DNA of 64,000 bases. Origin: Pandoraea faecigallinarum. GTDB taxonomy: Bacteria; Pseudomonadota; Gammaproteobacteria; Burkholderiales; Burkholderiaceae. The translations under genes were made by a program, and so were the position numbers. The stretch spans positions 5,146,001-5,210,000 of the forward strand of contig NZ_CP011807.3 in the NCBI RefSeq assembly GCF_001029105.3, given 5' to 3'. Shown in pieces: positions 55,723 to 64,000 of the stretch (the first letter of the stretch is position 1; every line of letters starts with the position of its first letter). Under the pieces are notes generated by a model, which made no database searches, had not been told where the DNA came from, and worked only from the letters and a program-made list of their open reading frames with translations.

Positions 55723-56666
55723 GCACTTCTCCCAACGTACGCTGCGCGTCCGGAATGTCACGGCGCGCCTTGATGACCCGCTGCGCGACGCTGACGGCAG
55801 GCGCATGGCTGGGCTCGCTGTTGCCGATGGCGCTCGCGCATGCCGCGCCCGCAGCGTCCACCACGAACGCGACCAAGGACGGTCCGAAGCGTGTGATCGT
55901 CGCCGGTGGCGCGTTGACGGAAATCGTCTACGCGCTCGGCGCGCAGAGCCGCGTCATCGCCAACGACCTCACGAGCCTCTATCCGGAGGCGGCGTCGAAA
56001 TTGCCCAAGATCGGCTATCTGCGCACGCTGTCGGCCGAAGGTGTGCTGTCGCTGCATCCCGACTTGTTGCTCGCCGGCGCCGAGGCCGGTCCACCCAACG
56101 TGCTCTCGCAGATCGAAGCCGCGGGCGTGCCCGTGCAGCATTTCCGTCACGGATACACGGCCGAGCTGGTGCGCGAGAACATTCGCGGCGTTGCCAACGC
56201 GTTGAAGATCGGCGACGACGGCACGCGCGTGGCGGCCCGTTTCACGGCCGAGTGGATGCAGGTGCGCGACACCGTCGAGACTCGGTATGGCATTGCGCGG
56301 CGCCCTCGCGTGCTCTTCATCCTCGGGCATACGGGCAATCAGGTCATGGTCGCGGGGCAGGACACGGCGGCAGACGCAATGCTCGCGTACGCGGGCGCCG
56401 AGAACGCGCTGCGCGGCTTTAGCGGCTACCGCGCGCTGAGCGCCGAGGCGGCGGTGGCCGCACAACCCGACGTGCTGCTCACGACCACGACGGGGCCTTC
56501 TCCCGTCGACCCCGCGGCGTCGCTCCTCGCACAACCGGGGCTGGCGAATACGCCCGCCGGGCGCGCCGGACGCGTCGTGAGTTTCGACGCGTTGTACCTG
56601 CTCGGTTTCGGCCCGCGGCTGCCGCAGGCCGTTGCCGACCTGGCCAAACGCGTGCACGCCGTCTGA
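55719..56666 (+). CDS. hmuT: Periplasmic heme-binding protein HmuT
   Basis: Type III periplasmic binding protein of 315 residues. The start GTG 55719 overlaps the hmuS stop (GTGA); ATG 55758 is the alternative and gives a typical signal peptide (MSRRALMTRCATLTAGAWLGSLLPMALAHA). The mature protein begins with RVIVAGGALTEIVYALGAQSRVIANDLTS, the HmuT/ShuT pattern, and the heme-ligand tyrosine region is around AMLAYAGAENAL. It delivers heme to HmuUV. Confidence 0.9.
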   Translation: MSTSPNVRCASGMSRRALMTRCATLTAGAWLGSLLPMALAHAAPAASTTNATKDGPKRVIVAGGALTEIVYALGAQSRVIANDLTSLYPEAASKLPKIGYLRTLSAEGVLSLHPDLLLAGAEAGPPNVLSQIEAAGVPVQHFRHGYTAELVRENIRGVANALKIGDDGTRVAARFTAEWMQVRDTVETRYGIARRPRVLFILGHTGNQVMVAGQDTAADAMLAYAGAENALRGFSGYRALSAEAAVAAQPDVLLTTTTGPSPVDPAASLLAQPGLANTPAGRAGRVVSFDALYLLGFGPRLPQAVADLAKRVHAV

Positions 56667-56795
56667 GCGCGTGAATAGGTGAGTGCATGCCCGAGACGCT
56701 AAGCGACGTGACGTCCGGTGGCGTGACGTCGCCTCCCCCCGTCTTCCGCCTCGCACCGCCCGCCTCCGAAGCTCCCTGAAACCTGCCACCCGCCA

Positions 56796-57977
56796 GTGAA
56801 CGAAGCCATGTCAGCCGCGCCGCCGATTCCCCGATCTACCCAAGCCATGTCGTCCGGTCCGCACGGGGCGCAAACGCCGCCCTCCGCCCCTACCACCACC
56901 ACGTCCACCATGCCTGGCCGTACGGCGGCCGCACGCCGGCGGCCGCCGCGATGGATCGTCATGACCGTGCTCGTCGGCTTGCTCGCCGCCGCAGTCCTCG
57001 CCGCGCTATGCGGCGGCGCTTACCGCATCGCTCCCGGCGAAGCCGTCGGCGCGCTGTTCCGCGGTGCGACGGGCGACTTCGTACAGGACCAGGCACGCAA
57101 CGTGATGTTGCAGATCCGGCTGCCGCGGATCGTTCTCGGCATGCTGGTCGGCGCAGGCTTCGGCGCTGCCGGCGCCGCATTGCAGGCGCTGTTTCGCAAC
57201 CCGCTCGCCGACCCCGGTCTGATCGGCGTGGCCAGCGGGGCCGCATTGGGTGCGGCGGGCGTGATCGTGCTCGGTGGCGTGCTGTTGCCGGCGGCACTGG
57301 CTGCGTCGCTGGGACTGTGGATGCTGCCGGTCGCGGCATTCGCCGGGGCGCTCGGCGTGACCGCGCTGGTCTACCGTCTGGCGGCGGGACGCGGGCGTCT
57401 CGCCCTGCCCCTGCTCCTGCTCGCCGGTATCGCGATCAACGCGGTCTCCGGTGCCGCCATCGGCTTGCTGACCTATCTCGCGAACGACACGCAATTGCGC
57501 ACGCTCACATTCTGGACACTCGGCAGTCTCGGTGGCGCGCAGTGGTCGATGCTCGCCGTGATCGTGTGGCCCGTGGCGCTGGGTATCGTCGCGCTCGCGT
57601 TGCAGTGCCGCTCACTCAACGCCCTGTTGCTGGGCGAAGCCGAGGCGCTGCATCTGGGGGTTGCCGTGCAGTCCGTCAAGCGACGTGTGATGATCGCCTG
57701 CGCGCTGTGCGTGGGCGCGCTGGTGGCATCGAGCGGCATGATCGGTTTCATCGGCCTGATCGCGCCGCACATCGTGCGGCTGGTGGTGGGGCCCGACCCG
57801 CGCGCCGTACTTCCGGCAGCCGCCCTGTTCGGCGCCATCCTCACACTCCTCGCCGATCTGATCGCACGCACCTGGGTGGCGCCCGCCGAGTTGCCGCTCG
57901 GCATTCTCACGGCCCTGCTCGGCGCGCCCTTCTTCCTGATGCTGCTGTGGCAACGCCGCGGTCAGTTCGGGCTCTGA
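56796..57977 (+). CDS. hmuU: Heme ABC transporter permease HmuU
   Basis: FecCD-family permease of 393 residues with about ten membrane helices. RLPRIVLGMLVGAGFGAAGAALQALFRNPLADPGLIGVASGAALGA (about 110-155) is the family signature, and GFIGLIAPHIVRLVVGPDPR is the conserved coupling region. The start is ambiguous: GTG 56796 or ATG 56808, and the first ~50 residues are Pro/Thr-rich and unusual, so the true start may be further in. Confidence 0.88.
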   Translation: MNEAMSAAPPIPRSTQAMSSGPHGAQTPPSAPTTTTSTMPGRTAAARRRPPRWIVMTVLVGLLAAAVLAALCGGAYRIAPGEAVGALFRGATGDFVQDQARNVMLQIRLPRIVLGMLVGAGFGAAGAALQALFRNPLADPGLIGVASGAALGAAGVIVLGGVLLPAALAASLGLWMLPVAAFAGALGVTALVYRLAAGRGRLALPLLLLAGIAINAVSGAAIGLLTYLANDTQLRTLTFWTLGSLGGAQWSMLAVIVWPVALGIVALALQCRSLNALLLGEAEALHLGVAVQSVKRRVMIACALCVGALVASSGMIGFIGLIAPHIVRLVVGPDPRAVLPAAALFGAILTLLADLIARTWVAPAELPLGILTALLGAPFFLMLLWQRRGQFGL

Positions 57978-58005
57978 CAACGCTTCCGGACATCGAGACA
58001 TCGCC

Positions 58006-58839
58006 ATGCTCAGCGCATACGACCTCACCATTGCCCACACCGACGCGCCCGTGCTCGACGGTCTGTCTCTCGACATCCGCCCCGGCGAACTGCTGGTACT
58101 GCTCGGACGTAACGGAGCAGGCAAGAGCACACTGCTCAAGGCGCTGGCCGGGGAACCGCTGCCGCCGCGCGCCCATATGCGTGGCGCCGTTACCCTCAAC
58201 GGTGCCCTGCTCTCGCAATACTCGAACTCCGCCCTCGCACGCCTGCGGGCCGTGTTGCCGCAAACCGCCCAACTTTCGTTTCCATTCAGCGCACTGGAGA
58301 TCGTGACGATGGGCCGTCTGCCGTTTCCGAAGTCGGGCAGGCGCGACGAGGAAATCGCGGCACTCGCACTGGAGCAGGCAGGCGCCCTTTCGCTGATGCA
58401 TCGCGATGTGATGACGCTCTCGGGCGGCGAGTGGGCGCGTGTGCAATTTGCGCGCGTGCTGGCGCAGTTGTGGCCGGACGAGACGGCATCCGCCCCATGC
58501 GTGCCGCGCTATCTGCTGCTCGACGAACCGACGGCGGCGCTCGATCTCGCCCATCAGCATCACCTGCTGTCGCTCACGCGCACATTGGCCAGATCATGGG
58601 GATTCGGGGCAATGGCGATCGTGCACGACGTCAATCTGGCGGCGCGTCACGCGGACCGCATGGCGCTGCTCGCCAACGGTCGGATCCTCGCTACCGGCAC
58701 ACCGCACGAGGTCATGCAAGCCGATCTCATCGAGACGACACTGGGACTGCCCGTGCACGTGTTTACACCGCAGAGCGCGCCCGGCCTTCACGCGCTCAAA
58801 GGCGCCTCAGCGAGCGTGCCCTTCGCGTTGCCCGCATGA
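58006..58839 (+). CDS. hmuV: Heme ABC transporter ATPase HmuV
   Basis: ATPase of 277 residues: Walker A LLGRNGAGKSTLLKAL (about 32-47), signature LSGGEWARVQFARVLA (about 130), Walker B YLLLDEPTAALD and the H-loop IVHDVNLA. Segments such as MGRLPFPKSGRR are typical of heme/Fe-siderophore ATPases. It starts 28 bp after hmuU and ends the operon, convergent with the next gene. Confidence 0.92.
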   Translation: MLSAYDLTIAHTDAPVLDGLSLDIRPGELLVLLGRNGAGKSTLLKALAGEPLPPRAHMRGAVTLNGALLSQYSNSALARLRAVLPQTAQLSFPFSALEIVTMGRLPFPKSGRRDEEIAALALEQAGALSLMHRDVMTLSGGEWARVQFARVLAQLWPDETASAPCVPRYLLLDEPTAALDLAHQHHLLSLTRTLARSWGFGAMAIVHDVNLAARHADRMALLANGRILATGTPHEVMQADLIETTLGLPVHVFTPQSAPGLHALKGASASVPFALPA

Positions 58840-58854
58840 TCCGCCTGATGGGCC

Positions 58855-59826
58855 TCAGGAGGCCGGCATGCCATCGCGCGCCAGATTCGCGCGAGCGCAC
58901 AACACTGCCGCCAGATCCCACAACGCATAACCGACGCTCTTGAAGAGCACTGGTCCGCTGGCCCGATACCGGTCGGGGGTGATGATCGCGTCCATGAGCG
59001 GCGCGGCACGCGCCCAGTCGATCGCGGCATGAAGCAGGTCACCGGCTTCGTGCTTCACTTCCCACGTATCGACCACCAGCGTGCCCCGCACAGCCGCATC
59101 GCGGCACAACTGCGGCGGCAGTTCGCGCATGTCAGGGCGAAACGCCCCGACGCCCGCGACGAAGATGTCGTCGCGCCAGCGCATGGCGTCGCTGTCCGGC
59201 AACACGGGTTCGCTACTGGTTGTCGCCGTAATCACGATGCTCACGGTACTGAGTACCGGCTCAATAGCATCGACGACGGTCGCTTCCACCCCCAACGTTG
59301 CGGCGTGTTGCGCCAATGCGTGCGCACGCTCCGGACTGCGTGAAAAGATCATGAAGTGACGTGTGCCCATGCCGGCAGCAAAGGCTTCGAGGTGCGCCTT
59401 CGCCTGCACGCCCGCGCCCACGATCAACACCGGCCCTTTCGGACGCGGCGCGAACTTGCGCGCGGCGAAGAGCGTGACGGCCGCGGTGCGGCGTCCCGTC
59501 ACCGTTGGCCCATCGAGCAGCATCTGCCGCTCGCCCGTGTGCGGATCGAACACCATCACCTCGCCGATGATCGACGGCTTGCCCGCCCTGCAGTTCTCGG
59601 GGTGAACGGTGATGTGCTTGGTCATCGCCACATCGCGATTGACCGCGGGCATGACGAGCAACACGCCGCCGCGGCGGCCGCGTTCGGGATCGGTCAAGGG
59701 AAAATGCAGACGCTCAGGCGCGCGCGCGGTGCCCGAGCGCATCTCCATGAGCATGGCCTCGATACCGTCGGCCAACTGCGGATAAGGCAACAACTGCGCG
59801 GTCTGATGCGCATCCAGCGTGATCAT
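58855..59826 (-). CDS. Ornithine cyclodeaminase / mu-crystallin-family enzyme
   Basis: NAD(P)-dependent enzyme of 323 residues from ATG 59826 (GGAGACATATCG upstream). The Rossmann motif is VLIVGAGVQAKAHLEAFAA (about 130-148), preceded by LDGPTVTGRRTAAVTLFAAR, the family's substrate-binding block. Relatives act as ornithine cyclodeaminase, pyrroline-2-carboxylate reductase or alanine dehydrogenase; the sequence does not decide between them. The neighbours give no pathway hint. Confidence 0.88.
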   Translation of the reverse strand: MITLDAHQTAQLLPYPQLADGIEAMLMEMRSGTARAPERLHFPLTDPERGRRGGVLLVMPAVNRDVAMTKHITVHPENCRAGKPSIIGEVMVFDPHTGERQMLLDGPTVTGRRTAAVTLFAARKFAPRPKGPVLIVGAGVQAKAHLEAFAAGMGTRHFMIFSRSPERAHALAQHAATLGVEATVVDAIEPVLSTVSIVITATTSSEPVLPDSDAMRWRDDIFVAGVGAFRPDMRELPPQLCRDAAVRGTLVVDTWEVKHEAGDLLHAAIDWARAAPLMDAIITPDRYRASGPVLFKSVGYALWDLAAVLCARANLARDGMPAS

Positions 59827-60034
59827 CGATATGTCTCCGCTTCGAAGCGTGCGCCATCGAACGCCGGCATTCGCACTCGTCGCCGTCGCCTTGCGCCACG
59901 CTTTGCCAAGTTTGATTTCAGTGTAGCGCGCATCGCGGTAACGCGTCTGCCACATCGAAATTTAATCGTGACAATTCGTATCGTTGCTCGTCCATCGACG
60001 CACACCTCACGCCGACGATGCGGTGCACGTACGC

Positions 60035-62401
60035 TCAGCGACTCGCATTGCGCATGCGCTTGCCGTCGTTCACGGTCGCACCGCGTACTTCGAAGCGCAC
60101 GCTGTCACGCACGGTCCCGGATGCGTCGACAAGTTCGAGCGTATGACGCCCCGGCCATGGCAGCCATCCAACGCGCGAGGTACCGGAGAGCGGCTTGCCA
60201 TCGAGCCGCCATGCCGCGCCTTTGGGCCACGCGGCGGCCACCTGGAACCAAAGTCGTTGATTGGCGGGGGGAATATCCGGATCGAGCGCGACGATGGTCC
60301 CGTCCGTGGGTCCGGCAATGCGCCAGAGCGGCCCGCTGGGGGCCCGGGTGGCAAGTGCGGACAACGCAATGGCACTTTGCGACGTGCCGGGCAGGAACCA
60401 CTCCTCGCGCGCCGGTTCGACGTGCTCGACATACTGCACTGCGACATGCTCGAGTCCCGGCGGGGGCGCGGGCGGCAGGCTGGCCGTACGTCGATGCAGG
60501 TAGTCCATCAGACGGTGCCAGATCGGGGCCGCACCGGACACGCCGGAGACATCCCACATCGGCGCGCCGTCCGCGTTGCCGACCCAGACGCCAACCGTAT
60601 AGCGGCGCGAATAGCCTACCGCCCAGTTGTCGCGCATGTCCTTGCTCGTGCCGGTTTTCACCGCCGTCCAGTATCGCGTGGAGAGCGGACTGTCGAGGCC
60701 GAACGTGCGCGTACGCGCCTGCCGGTCGGCGATCATGTCCGACACGATGAAACTCACCTGCGGCGAGAAGACGGCGGTGCGCGCGAGATTGCGCGTGCTG
60801 TCCTTTGCGGTAGCCTTCCTTTCGGACGTTCCGGACGTTTCGGGCATTCGCGCGCGCGATGTCGGCGACACCGCCGCACGCTCCGGCATCTTCTCGACGA
60901 CGCCGCTCGCCGTCCCCCCGTTGGCCAACGCACGGTAGGCGTTCGTCAGCGACAACAACGTGACGTCGGCACTGCCGAGCGCCAGACTGAACCCGTAATA
61001 ATCGCCGCTTTGCGTGAGCGGCAGGCCGAGCGACACGAGGGTTTGCGCGAACCGTCGGGGCGTGACCATCACGAGCGTGCGCACGGCGGGCACATTCAGC
61101 GACGAGCCCAGTGCGGTCCGTGCGCTGACCCATCCCTTGAAGTGCCTGTCGTAGTTCTGCGGAATGTACAAACCGCCGCCCGTGGGCAAGTCGATGGGCG
61201 AGTCGTCGAGCAGCGATGCCGCGCTCAGACGCTGCTCGGCAATGGCCTGTGCGTAGAGAAACGGTTTGAGCGTGGAGCCCGCCTGACGCAGCGACGTCAC
61301 ACCGTCGACCTGCGCAGCCGACGACAGCGCCCCTGAGGAGCCGACCCACGCAAGAATCTCGCCGCTCGCGTTGTCGATCACGACGATCGCACCGTCCTGA
61401 ACGTTGCGCGAACGGCCCGGCGTACCCAGTTCGCGCAATGTCTGCTGGAGCGTGTTCACGGCGACGCGCTGAAGATTCGCGTCGAGCGTGCTGGTAATTC
61501 GCGTCCCGGCGGGCGGGCGGCTTTCGCCGAAGACACGCCGCGCGAAATGCGGCGCGAGATTCACGGCGTCGCGCGTCGTCATCACGCTCGCCGGACGCGC
61601 AAACACGAGTTGCGCGTAACCTTCCAGCCCATTGCAGTCCGCCGCTTGTCCGAGGTCCTTCAGAATGCCGCAGGCGCGCTGCGACACGCGCACCGCGGGC
61701 GCATTGGGGGCTCGCAGTAACGCAACGGCCAGCGCCGCCTCGCGGGCGTCCAGACCGCTCGGGAGCTTGCCGAAAAGCGTTTGGGAGACGGCCGAAATGC
61801 CCACCAGTTCGCCGCGAAACGGCACCAGATTCAGATACGCCTCGAGAATTTGGTCCTTGCGCCAACGTTGTTCCAGCCACACCGCGGTCGCCGCCTGTCC
61901 GATTTTCTGCGTCACGGAACGATTACGGGCGCTTGGGCGCAGATCTTCGTCCAGCAAACCGGCCAACTGCATCGTCAAGGTTGACGCGCCGCGCGTGCGC
62001 GAATGCCAGAGGTTGCCCCATGCGGCAGCGGCCACACCACGCCAATCCACACCGCTGTGCTCATAAAACCGCTTGTCCTCGGAAACGATCAGCGCCTGGC
62101 GAAACGCCGGCGAGACGTCGGCAAGCGTAACCCAGTCGCCACGTTGCGCCTGCATATCCGCGCGCAAGCGCTGTAACGGTTCGCCGCGACGATCCAGCAA
62201 GATCCAGTCCGATGCGCGCCACTCTCCCCGGACCTCATCGAACGACGGCACGGCTCGGACAGGTGCGGGCAACGCCAACACGCCGAGCGCCAACCCCGCA
62301 CTCAACACCGTATTGACCGGAAGTCTTCGGGACATGCGGCGCGCAGCGCCCCAACGACGACGCCCATCAGGCACTGCGATCCTCCCTTCGTCCTTTGTCA
62401 T
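60035..62401 (-). CDS. pbpC: Penicillin-binding protein 1C
   Basis: Bifunctional-type peptidoglycan enzyme of 788 residues from ATG 62401. It has an N-terminal hydrophobic anchor (about 25-48). The glycosyltransferase domain has EDKRFYEHSGVDWRG (about 109) and RGASTLTMQLAGLL. The transpeptidase-like domain has SLRQAGSTLKPFLY (SxxK, about 375), SLN in ALGSSLNVPAVRT and KTGTS (about 560). The C-terminal PBP1C domain is from about 690 (GPTDGTIVALDPDIPPANQRLWF). It lies near the alpha-2-macroglobulin gene, a common pair in envelope defence or repair. Confidence 0.93.
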   Translation of the reverse strand: MTKDEGRIAVPDGRRRWGAARRMSRRLPVNTVLSAGLALGVLALPAPVRAVPSFDEVRGEWRASDWILLDRRGEPLQRLRADMQAQRGDWVTLADVSPAFRQALIVSEDKRFYEHSGVDWRGVAAAAWGNLWHSRTRGASTLTMQLAGLLDEDLRPSARNRSVTQKIGQAATAVWLEQRWRKDQILEAYLNLVPFRGELVGISAVSQTLFGKLPSGLDAREAALAVALLRAPNAPAVRVSQRACGILKDLGQAADCNGLEGYAQLVFARPASVMTTRDAVNLAPHFARRVFGESRPPAGTRITSTLDANLQRVAVNTLQQTLRELGTPGRSRNVQDGAIVVIDNASGEILAWVGSSGALSSAAQVDGVTSLRQAGSTLKPFLYAQAIAEQRLSAASLLDDSPIDLPTGGGLYIPQNYDRHFKGWVSARTALGSSLNVPAVRTLVMVTPRRFAQTLVSLGLPLTQSGDYYGFSLALGSADVTLLSLTNAYRALANGGTASGVVEKMPERAAVSPTSRARMPETSGTSERKATAKDSTRNLARTAVFSPQVSFIVSDMIADRQARTRTFGLDSPLSTRYWTAVKTGTSKDMRDNWAVGYSRRYTVGVWVGNADGAPMWDVSGVSGAAPIWHRLMDYLHRRTASLPPAPPPGLEHVAVQYVEHVEPAREEWFLPGTSQSAIALSALATRAPSGPLWRIAGPTDGTIVALDPDIPPANQRLWFQVAAAWPKGAAWRLDGKPLSGTSRVGWLPWPGRHTLELVDASGTVRDSVRFEVRGATVNDGKRMRNASR

Positions 62402-62405
62402 TCGA

Positions 62406-63116
62406 TTATTGCGATACGTCCGACGCGGGTTGCGGCGCACGTATCGCCATGATGCCCGCCACGAGCAGCCATTGTGCGAGCGCGTAAAGAATCCAGATCG
62501 CGTACTCCTGCGCGGGAATCGTGCCGACGAAACGGGTGGTGCCGATCAGGGCGTCCGATACGGTGAAGAGCAATGCGCCGACGGCAGCCCACTCGCCGCG
62601 AAGATTCGCCAGCAGCGCCGCCGACGCCATCATGGCAAGCACGATCACATAGCACGCCACGGGCGCCTTGAGCTCGCCCATGCCGGGCCAGTACATCGCA
62701 TACGAGAGCGCCGCCGCGATCCATACCGCCATAATCGCCACACGATGCCATGCGGGCACCTCGGTCCATCGGCGACGCACGCGCCAGAACAGCACGAAAT
62801 ATGCGAGGTGCGCCAGCAGGAAGGCGCCAAGTCCCATCACGAACCCTTGTGACAGCGCCGGGATCGCGAGCAGCACATCCCCGGCCCCGGAAAAGATAAG
62901 GGCCGCCCACAGCCACACACGCTCGCCCGGCACGCGGTGATACATGGCGGCAAACAGCAGCAATGCACAAAGGAACAGCTTGGCAATCGCCTGATCCGCG
63001 TATGGCGTGCTTCGCAGCGACAGGGCATAGGCTGCCCCCGCGATGGCGGCGAGCCACCAGAAGCGGCGCGCCCCACGCGGCAGCAGCGCCGCCGGAGCAA
63101 AGAAGTTCGACGTCAT
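62406..63116 (-). CDS. YhhN-family membrane protein (lysoplasmalogenase-like)
   Basis: Integral membrane protein of 236 residues with about eight hydrophobic segments. The conserved acidic positions are SGAGDVLLAIP (about 74-84) and FTVSDALIGTTRF (about 182-194), as in the TMEM86/YhhN family, whose animal members cleave the vinyl-ether bond of lysoplasmalogens. The start is taken at ATG 63116, with GGAGACGG ahead; ATG 63161 overlaps the upstream stop and is possible. It sits between pbpC and the macroglobulin gene, 4 bp before pbpC. Confidence 0.85.
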   Translation of the reverse strand: MTSNFFAPAALLPRGARRFWWLAAIAGAAYALSLRSTPYADQAIAKLFLCALLLFAAMYHRVPGERVWLWAALIFSGAGDVLLAIPALSQGFVMGLGAFLLAHLAYFVLFWRVRRRWTEVPAWHRVAIMAVWIAAALSYAMYWPGMGELKAPVACYVIVLAMMASAALLANLRGEWAAVGALLFTVSDALIGTTRFVGTIPAQEYAIWILYALAQWLLVAGIMAIRAPQPASDVSQ

Positions 63117-63157
63117 GCCGATCCGTCTCCGGTCGCGTTTGCACTCGTCATGAGGCG

Positions 63158-64000
63158 TCATGGCTTGGCCGGCACGACCTGCACCGGGGCGTTTGGCGTC
63201 TCGCCATACATCGCGGGCTCATACATGGCTTCGACACGCGTGGGCGGCGTAGCGAATTTACCTACGTTGTTCAGACGCACGGTGTATTCGATCCGGTGCT
63301 GCCCCTTCGGCAGGTAGTCGTAGTACGCACGGTAGGCATCCTGCGCCCGCTCTTCGAATGCCGGCATCGCACCCTCGCTCTTCTGCCCTTGCGTTGCAAT
63401 GGCCGAGTCGCGTCCGAGACCGCCCCCCAGCACCGTTGCGCCTCCGGGTAACGGGTCGCTCACCACGACCCAGCGCATGTCGGCCTGCGCATCGATATCG
63501 AGACGCACCCGAAGCACCGCCCCTCGCACGAAGCTTTCGCCGGCACGATCTGCGGCGTCCTGCACCTGAACGCTGCGCGTGACGCGATAACCCGCGGCGA
63601 AAGGCGCCTTGAGCGGCACGGCAGCCAGACTCTGGATCGTCGCCCAAGGCTTGCCGGCCCCGGTCTGTTCCAGACGCAGCACGTCGCGCGCGCTGTCGGC
63701 CCCCGCCGTGGCATTGGACAGCCAAGGCAACGAGACGGCGGCCGGTACGTTACCGACCTTGAGCTTGTCCCAATCGACGCTCTGCACGCCCCCGCTCGTC
63801 TGGTTGTCGCTCTGCCACTGGATCGAAGTGCGCCCCGTCGGCGTATCGCGCTCGAAACGCGCGGAGAACCGATCCACGGCCAGACCGCCCCAGACGTTGG
63901 CCGTCGTCGTGGACCACGCCCCGCGCGATTGCAGGCCCAGCAGGCCGATCACCAGACGCGGCATCTCGTCCTTCCACGCAGGGTTCGCATTCATCAGCAA
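63158..64000 (-). CDS. Alpha-2-macroglobulin family protein, C-terminal part
   Basis: The last 280 residues of a much larger periplasmic protein, cut by the right edge. The visible region includes YRVTRSVQVQDAADRAGESFVRGAVLRVRLDI and RWVVVSDPLPGGATVLGGGLGRDSA, the macroglobulin C-terminal receptor-like domain (YEP box near the end: VEAMYEPAMYGETPN). The bacterial family is thought to trap proteases and works with PBP1C, encoded two genes downstream. The thioester region is outside the window. Confidence 0.92.
   Translation of the reverse strand: MLMNANPAWKDEMPRLVIGLLGLQSRGAWSTTTANVWGGLAVDRFSARFERDTPTGRTSIQWQSDNQTSGGVQSVDWDKLKVGNVPAAVSLPWLSNATAGADSARDVLRLEQTGAGKPWATIQSLAAVPLKAPFAAGYRVTRSVQVQDAADRAGESFVRGAVLRVRLDIDAQADMRWVVVSDPLPGGATVLGGGLGRDSAIATQGQKSEGAMPAFEERAQDAYRAYYDYLPKGQHRIEYTVRLNNVGKFATPPTRVEAMYEPAMYGETPNAPVQVVPAKP

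Overview
The window is GC-rich DNA, almost certainly from the chromosome of a beta-proteobacterium of the Burkholderiaceae. Pandoraea or a close relative is my best guess, made from gene content and protein style and not from any database search. It spans what looks like the replication origin: atpA-H-F-E-B-I, parB-parA and rsmG-mnmG lie on the left, followed by a parS-rich repeat array and a cluster of DnaA boxes at about 13.7-13.9 kb.

Layout. (1) 1-10.4 kb, all minus strand: ATP synthase operon (atpA cut by the window edge), an ArsB/SLC13-like permease, parB, parA, a lipocalin, rsmG and mnmG. (2) 10.4-13.9 kb, no intact host gene: about six tandem copies of a ~224-bp unit, each carrying a 16-bp ParB-binding palindrome (parS), plus further parS sites on either side and one inside mnmG. 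One unit is split by an 849-bp IS5-family element with a frameshifted transposase. The region ends in a probable oriC. (3) 14.0-26.3 kb: two complete branched-chain amino-acid-type (Liv) ABC transporters, the first with a LivM-LivG fusion and a MarR regulator, the second ordered G-F-K-H-M with an arginine in place of the Walker A lysine in its LivF. A TSUP permease lies between them. (4) 26.3-33.9 kb, an accessory island: Bcr/CflA-like MFS exporter, a PhyH-type dioxygenase broken by an IS630-family element, a NUDIX-methyltransferase fusion, and a PP2C-like phosphatase. It has two repeated junctions: a ~95-bp repeat at the left of each module and a copy of the 3' end of the neighbouring GMC oxidoreductase gene at the right of each. 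A second IS630-family element sits in the inner GMC copy. (5) 33.9-44.2 kb: GMC oxidoreductase with a divergent LysR regulator, fumC, a second LysR regulator, an MHS-type MFS permease, an amidohydrolase, and two orphan genes. (6) 44.2-51.7 kb: trpS, an IS5-family remnant, a giant fused indolepyruvate ferredoxin oxidoreductase with a divergent Lrp regulator, and an MFS gene. (7) 51.7-58.8 kb: a heme uptake operon (TonB receptor, HmuS, HmuT, HmuU, HmuV) behind a Fur-box-like site. (8) 58.9-64 kb, minus strand: ornithine cyclodeaminase-like enzyme, pbpC, a YhhN-family gene and the end of an alpha-2-macroglobulin gene; pbpC and alpha-2-macroglobulin are a familiar pair.

The most interesting parts are the tandem parS array next to the origin and the two-module island whose PhyH, NUDIX-methyltransferase and PP2C-like genes I cannot assign to a known pathway. 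All calls come from reading motifs, gene order and repeats by eye; nothing was searched or computed.
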